In this document: positions 58,180-64,000 of the stretch, in pieces
Position numbering within the stretch: the stretch's first letter is position 1
Layout: each line of letters starts with the position of its first letter
Source: Euptelea pleiosperma
Taxonomy: Eukaryota > Streptophyta > Magnoliopsida > Ranunculales > Eupteleaceae
DNA: 64,000 nt
Direction of reading: 5' to 3'
NCBI GenBank assembly: GCA_035048495.1
Contig: CM068552.1
Span: forward strand, 15,872,753-15,936,752
Program-made: the position numbers and the translations under genes
The notes under the pieces: model-generated
What the model saw: only the letters and a program-made list of their open reading frames with translations
Told to the model about the DNA's origin: nothing
The model's database searches: none

Positions 58180-60595
58180 ACTACACCTTCAAAGACATGG
58201 TTCACCAGAGCTGGCAGCAAGAGATAAATGGAGATCCTATCAATATAGTCATCCAAAAGCTTAAAAGACTCAATGCCACGATCAAAAGGTGGAACAACGA
58301 AAATTTTTGTTTTACCAAGCGGAACCTTGATATGAAATTAGCAGATCTGGCTACTTTGCAAGCTCAGTTGGAAAATGATGTGCTCAATGATTCTCTTGCT
58401 ACTAGAATCTCTAGTTTGGAAGATAGCATCAAAGAGTGTCAACGCCAAGAGGAAAGCCAATGGAAGAAAAAATCCAGTGTCCATTGTCTACAAGAGGGAG
58501 ATCAAAATACTAGATATTTTCATAACTTGACCAAGATTAGGAGGGCAACTTCTCAGATCACCGAACTGAAAATGGAAGATGGTCGTATTCTTAATTCTCA
58601 ATCTAAGATTAAGAATCATGCTATCAAGTTCTACTCTAAGAAATTCTCCTTCCATAGCTGCAGGCGTAATCAAGATGTTCAGGACTTATTTCCTCGATTA
58701 GTTGATAATCAGGATAATGATATTCTTTTTCATATTCCCAACCAAGATGACGTCAAAAGTACGGTTTTTTACATGAACGAGGATAGTGCTCTGGGTCCTG
58801 ATGGGTTTCAGGGATGTTTCTATAAACATTGTTGGGATATTATAGGTTCTAGCGTTTCATTTTCCTCACCGGTAATGCTCCCTTTGGCCTTAAATCCAGT
58901 CTGGTGGTTCTTATTCCCAAGGTTGATAATGCAAGCAAATTGGACCAATTCCGTCCAATTAGCTTGAGTAACTTTCTTATGAAGATTATCACTAAACTCA
59001 TGGCTAACAGGATTCTTAATATTGCTAGTCGTATCATCTCTCCGGAATAGTGTGCCTTTCTTAAAGGCAAGAATGTCCAAAGCAGTATCGGTCTGGCATC
59101 AGAGATGATGAATGAACGGGATTGGAAAAGAAGAGGTGGGAATGTCGCCATGAAAATTGACATCTCTCAAGTGTATGATTCACTCAACTGGGAATTTCTT
59201 TAGGAGGTTCTTAATAGATTTGGTTCAGCCATATATGAAGTAGGTGGGTATAGGCAACGATCACCAACTCTAATCTCTCTATTATGATCAATGGGGGACT
59301 GTGCGGGTATATTGTTGTGGGTCGTGGCCTTTGACAAGAAGATCCACTATCTCCCATTTTATTTGTGCTGGATGAAGATGTTCTCAGTAGGGATATTAAT
59401 AATCTCTGAGAATCAGGAGTGCTCGAACCAATGGTGAATCATAAAAGGTACTTTAGCCTTCACACTTACTTTTTGCTGATGACATCTTCATTTTCACTAA
59501 TGGCAAGACCAAGGGGATCAAGGCACTCAAGTCTTTCCTATTCAAATATCAAGAGACAGCGGGTCAAATCATTAACAGCCAGAAAAGTCGACTATTCTTG
59601 GGTTCTATGGGAGGTTCGCAAGAGAAGCATGGAAAATATTCTCAACATCAAAGAAGGCCAACTACCGAAAAATTATTTGGGAGTTCCACTTGTGAAAGGC
59701 AGAATCAAGATGTCAAATCTGAGATCCCTTATGGACAAAATTTTTAAGAAAGCTTCTGATTGGGCAGGTAAAATGGTCTCTTTCCGGGGTCGGGTGACAT
59801 TAGCTCGAGTGGTCCTTAATAGTATTCCTATTTATAACATGGAAATTTACCTATGGCCGTGTGAGCTAGTGAAGGATTGCGAAAGATTGGTGCGAAATTT
59901 TGTGTGGTCGGTGATCCTTCTACTCATAAAGCTATTATCGTCTCTTGGGAAAAAACTTGTAAACCTATGGAGGAAGGAGGACTTGGTCTGCATCGTTTAA
60001 GAGATGTCAACTTATCACTCTTAATGAAACTCGGTTGGAATATGCTAGAAGGAAGGGACAAATGGGCTCAATATAAAAGAGGTAAATTCACTTATAAAAA
60101 TGGAGTACTTGTTGAGTATCAATAAAAATTATCCATTTGGCAAGGCATAAAGAAAGCTATGACGGAGCTAATAAAGAACTACTGTTGGTATATTGGTAAT
60201 GGAAAGTGGATCAATATTTGGAAAGAGCCTTGGGCGGGAGATCAATCAGTCAAGGACCTCATGGGAGTGGACATAGTGAATTGGCACAAGTTCAATGCAA
60301 TGCTGAGTTCCTTTAACATCAATGGCAAATGGACTGTACCAGATGACAGTCATTCCATCTTTAATCAACTTGGTCTTAGCATTCAAATTAAAGAAGATGT
60401 TCGCAATTCTGTGGACTATCTTATTTGGAGACCAAACTTAAATGGTAAATTTTTGGTCAAGTCAACGTTTGAAAGCGTATGGAAGAAAGGTACTACTTTA
60501 CCTTTGAATTCTAGCTTGTGGTGGGCCTTTCAGCCTCCTTTTATTGTTTCTATGGAAGATCCAAATCAGTCCTACTTTCGTTTTGTGAAATAGGA
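58180..60595 (+). pseudogene. LINE ORF2: reverse transcriptase, endonuclease lost
   Basis: It begins in the linker after the endonuclease (FKDMVHQSW, IQKLKRLNATIKRWNNENF, SLEDSIKECQRQEESQWKKK, LQEGDQNTRYFHNLTKIRRA) and continues into the RT: SALGPDGFQGCFYKHCWDII, DQFRPISLSNFLMKIITKLM, AFLKGKNVQSSIGLASEMM, the catalytic FADDIFIFTNG at about 59,473-59,505, then NYLGVPLVKGRIKMS, WAGKMVSFRGRVTLARVVLN and IGNGKWINIWKEPWAGD. Stops or frameshifts occur near 58,905, 59,048, 59,201, 59,350, 59,640, 59,920 and 60,123. The C-terminus ends early, without the usual zf-RVT cysteines. The APE endonuclease, expected upstream, is absent. Confidence 0.85.
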
Positions 60596-60689
60596 CTTTG
60601 ATTCTAGGTTCCTTTTCCTTGCCCTTAGGGGTTGCATTGTCTTTTCTCTTTAATACATTTGCATTTAGCGAAAAAAAGTATAAACCTTT

Positions 60690-61159
60690 TATCTTATGAT
60701 ATGACATGGTAATATTTGTAGTTTGTTGTATTTCTTAATGCACTAATTTTTTATGATAATATCCAATGCATGTTAATTATCTGCTTATATTTTTGTACCT
60801 TTGTCATTCTGTAACGAAAAGGTGGAGAGAAAAATCATAGAGGTATACTAGTAGATGCATGAGATAGGGGAAAAAATTGTTGCATTATTTTTTTTAATTT
60901 CTCTACCTTGTGATGTGTATAAATTAACTCACTGCAATTTTAATTATTTTATCTATTTCTACCTATGATAGTACATGGTATGTTTTGTTGGCAGAATATG
61001 CATGGAACATATGAAAACTTCTTTTCTATTATTTGTTCGTTAACTCCGAGAGATTGTGAGATAGTGAGTAAATCATGTAAGGGGGTGAGATTGTAATTAA
61101 TTCTATTTTACCCTTTATATGATTAATGTTTTTGTCTCAGAATTGCCAAATGAGGAGAT
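60690..61159 (+). other. 3' interior of the copia-type element
   Basis: AT-rich non-coding sequence between the LINE insertion site and the PPT (TGCCAAATGAGGAGAT, 61,144-61,159). Confidence 0.5.
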
Positions 61160-62736
61160 TGAAAAAGAATAATTTCATATTCTAGTTTGACAAAGATTTT
61201 GTGTAACACAAAATATTTGTATAACCATTTCTACGAGCACTAGTGTAGCGTTGAAGATGTCGTGGTACGCATACTTCGCCGACTACGTGAAGTCTAAAAG
61301 ACAAAGATAAAGATAAAGACAACAAAAAGCAGACGGTTGACGACATGAGTCATCTGAGTAACTGTCCATTTGTTCGTTAAAGATCGTGCGTACTTGCATA
61401 GTAAGGTAAATGACTTAATGACCATAGGAATAGGTTTTAAATGAATAAAATATAATGGTCAAACCTAATCAGAGGACAGACCCAAGTCTAGTCAAGAGTT
61501 TGACTATGGGGGTATGTCCAATTGATTGGACTTTTCAGATAAATCGATTGGACCCTACTGAACAGAACCTGTTTCAAGTCCTATTGATTGGACTTTCTTG
61601 ATCAATCGATTGAACTCTATGGACAGAACTTAGTTCTGAGTCCGATCGATTAGAACTTCTGATCAATCAATTGGACACTATAGAACATAAAATTTTTAGA
61701 GTTCGATCGATTGGACCCTTATTACAATCGATTGGATTCAAGAAGGAAAAACCCGCCATCTATACTAGCCCAATCGATTGGACCAAGAGTACAATCGATT
61801 AGACCTAGCTCAATCGATTGGACCAGAAGTACAATCGATTGGACTATGCGCGAATAGGTCTTTCAGATCCAAAATTCTAGGTTCCACATTCTCCACCTCT
61901 CTTATGACTCAGGGCTACGAATCTATATAAATATAACCCTTCTCTGGACTTACAGATTACACATTAACACACAGAAGAGAGAGTTTTATTTATTAAGAGT
62001 TATCTATTCGAAAAAGAAAAGTTTAAAGCTTCATTACTATTTCTTGAGAGCTTTTCTCTTTTCTTTGATCATATCTTAGTGCTTAATCTCCACTGAGCTT
62101 AAGTTTTCCACTTAGAATCTTTAACCTAGCAAGTCTGAGAGTACCAGTCCTTCTCAACACTATTTGAGCCACTTGGAGTTCAGGGTGTACTGAATCCTTC
62201 ACCTTCAATAGAGATTTGAGTGCTGAGAATTAAGATTGAAGAGTACTGATCGAAGGTAGGTTTGGAGAGTACCAAACTAAACAAGCGAACAAGGCTTCTT
62301 AATTGGAAGGACGCATGTGGAATCATAGCGTTGACTTAAAGGACATGGACGCATCAGTAGTGGGCCTTGGCTAAGGTTGAAAGCTGCGTTTGCAACGGTG
62401 ATGTTTAAGTAACTTTTGTTTCGTTTAACTTTTTAGTTAGTGATACTTTTCGTCTGGACGTGGTCTCATGGTTTTCCTTGGCTAAGGTTTCTACGTAAAA
62501 ACTCTTTGTCTTGTGGATGTTTGATTGTTGTTCTACTAATTAGATTGATTAAATCAAACGACGAAAAGACAATATACCACGGAGGTATATTTGAATTGAG
62601 TTGGTTTAAATAATCTTTTTATCAATCAACTAAGACATGCGAGTTTATTACTTTACCTTGACCAGTAAACTTATGATAGGTTAGATTAATTTATAATAGG
62701 TATTCTTGAGTAAAAGAGAACGGACCGGTTATTTCA
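61160..62736 (+). repeat. 3' LTR of the copia-type element
   Basis: 1,577 bp, TGAAAAAGAATAATTTC to CCGGTTATTTCA, clearly homologous to 42,129-43,888 throughout but lacking the 196 bp duplication. It carries the ATCGATTGGAC cluster at 61,515-61,850 and CTATATAAATATAACCC near 61,923. Confidence 0.9.
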
Positions 62737-62854
62737 ACCACTACCTAGTGCTAAAGATATATTGGTCTATGAGAGTACACTTAACATCTCTGAGGCGTAC
62801 ACAACACTTAGTAGTAAAAGTCCTAGAACTAAAATAACTAAATCTAGTAAAGGC
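62737..62854 (-). pseudogene. Envelope-like ORF, 5' part, of the minus-strand element
   Basis: The minus strand gives SYFSSRTFTTKCCVRLRDVK and CTLIDQYIFST, matching AFFSSRFTTERALELDSIQG and SLVHSIFTS of the 46.9 kb ORF. It continues at 42,128 leftwards, so the insertion at ACCAC lies inside the ORF. Confidence 0.65.
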
Positions 62855-64000
62855 TGTAAGGAATATATTCATAGGAATATATTCATATTTTGTTTGGCGT
62901 AATTTCGTATGACATAAAATACATTTTATGCATATCCTACATGTACTAGTTAATTAGGCCTTGAATATGTTGTGGTATGCATCACTCTTAACGGTATAAA
63001 GATCAAAAGATGAAGATCGAAGACTCAGAAGATTGAATCATCTGAATCCTTACATTTGTCCGCAATATTACGTGCTCACACATTTAAGATGATAAGTCAG
63101 TTACAGGCTTTAGAGATATGAGGATTAAATGTAAAATTAACTTAAAACTAAGTTACGTGGCAAGATTTATGATTTAGAGCCTAAGTGGCATTTAAAATCG
63201 ATATATGGGGAAGTCCAATCGATTGGACACCTTATGTATAATCGATTGTAGTTTGGATAGATTAAATTCTTCATGTCCCAATCGATTAGATTGATGAAGA
63301 AAATTTTCTTCCCATTCCGAGATACTTGTTTACCACTTCCCCACAACCTCTAAAGGCCAAGACTCGAGTATAACTCTATATAAACCCCTTTAGGGCTTGA
63401 AGAAACTTACACAAGTACACATTAACACAATTAAGACTCTCAAAGCATAGAGAGATTCAGTGTCCCACTCATTCTTGAGAGTCTAGCCTCACAGAAAAAA
63501 AACCCAGGTTAGCCCTTGTTTATCCCATTTAGGTATTTCTATTTCCATGATCAGTGCTTGAAGTATATTCACTTCACCATAAGCTTGATCAAACCTCTGC
63601 CTAGGTTACCCATTAGAATCTAAACCTAGTAAGCTAGAGAGTACCATGTGTGTCTCAATCCTTATTGAGTCGTGTTCGAGGAGTCGGGGTGTATTGAATC
63701 ATTTACTTCCGGGGCTGGACCGGAGAGTGTAAATAATATCGGGGGTGTACCGATCGAATGGTAGGTTTGGGTGTACCAAACTGAATAGTGTTGAGGGGAC
63801 CGTGGCAAGAAGGGCATTCGTGGACTCGCGTGTGTTAGCCAAAGGACGTTGACGCACCGACAGTTTGCCTTGGATTGTATGCTGAAATAAATATGTTGCG
63901 TAGATAACCTCTATAACTCATTAACCTTTTGTTAGTGATACCTTGACGTTTGCACGTGGTCCCATGGTTTTTTCTTGAGAAAGGTTTCCATGTAAAAATT
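62855..64000 (+). mobile_element. LTR of a further copia-type element, cut by the window end
   Basis: Starts TGTAAGGAATATATTC and matches the inverted LTR ending at 40,642. It contains GTCCAATCGATTGGAC at 63,213-63,228 and ACTCTATATAAACCCC near 63,376. No PPT precedes it, so it is probably a 5' LTR with its interior beyond the window. Confidence 0.7.

Larger units (their letters stand above)
48299..60678 (+). mobile_element. LINE (L1 type) interrupted by a gypsy-like element
   Basis: The 11 bp TSD TATAAACCTTT lies at 48,288-48,298 and 60,679-60,689. The 5' end is GGAGGAGGCTAGTTTTG; the 3' end has TTCTCTTTAATACATTTGC then an A7 tail. ORF1 carries DUF4283-like sequence and a CCHC knuckle; ORF2 carries an RT. 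The endonuclease part of ORF2 is missing at the junction with the nested element (49,872-58,174). Confidence 0.88.
42129..62736 (+). mobile_element. Copia-type element, gag + envelope-like, no pol, with nested insertions
   Basis: The 5 bp TSD ACCAC flanks both ends (42,124-42,128 and 62,737-62,741). LTRs are 42,129-43,888 and 61,160-62,736. The PBS TGGTATTAGAGC begins 2 nt after the 5' LTR, and a purine tract TGAGGAGAT precedes the 3' LTR. The interior carries a broken gag and, further down, an envelope-like ORF, the arrangement of SIRE-type copia elements, but no protease, integrase or RT. A LINE (itself carrying a gypsy-like element) occupies 48,299-60,678. Without it the element is about 8.2 kb. 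Confidence 0.88.

Overview
This is a 64 kb piece of an AT-rich flowering-plant nuclear genome. It holds one convincing host gene; almost everything else recognisable is nested transposable elements. The species cannot be fixed from the sequence. Spliced introns, a class I KNOX gene, tRNA-Met-primed copia elements, DUF4283-type LINE ORF1 and Tourist, MULE, hAT and CACTA-like MITEs all point to an angiosperm.

Layout. 1-12.2 kb is gene-poor DNA with a dense carpet of foldback MITEs: a cluster of perfect hairpins at the extreme left, a 1.3 kb double foldback, a tRNA-derived SINE, five copies of a MITE whose arms carry a CCACGTGG G-box, a MULE MITE, a CACTA-like relic and a Tourist MITE. 12.2-17.1 kb holds LTR relics, a tiny 5'-truncated retroposon and a decayed Ty3/gypsy integrase C-terminus. 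17,368-23,715 is a decayed Ty1/copia element bounded by the TSD CATAC and split by two later insertions.

25,675-35,985 (minus strand) is a class I KNOTTED1-like homeobox gene of the KNAT1/BREVIPEDICELLUS type. It has five coding exons that splice in frame to 383 residues with intact KNOX1, KNOX2, ELK and TALE homeodomain. Its third intron is 8.7 kb and contains a TRIM-like element with a separate insertion in each LTR, fragments of one copia LTR family, a 210 bp MULE MITE with a 9 bp TSD, a GA-flanked hairpin and a long GA tract beside the splice donor. 36-39.7 kb is the KNOX upstream region.

39.8-64 kb is a Russian-doll stack. A minus-strand copia-type element with an envelope-like ORF was interrupted, inside that ORF, by a plus-strand relative (42,129-62,736; TSD ACCAC; gag and envelope-like ORF, no pol). 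That relative was interrupted by a LINE (48,299-60,678; 11 bp TSD). The LINE was interrupted by a minus-strand Ty3/gypsy-like element (49,872-58,174) whose long LTR carries a tRNA-like module. A further LTR starts at 62,855 and runs off the window. LTRs of the outer copia families carry clusters of the 16 bp perfect palindrome GTCCAATCGATTGGAC.

The KNOX protein is expected to act as a nuclear transcription factor in meristems. The transposable elements look immobile in cis: all recognisable coding regions have stops, frameshifts or missing domains. Family names for elements are inferred from ends, TSDs and protein motifs read by eye, not from database searches.
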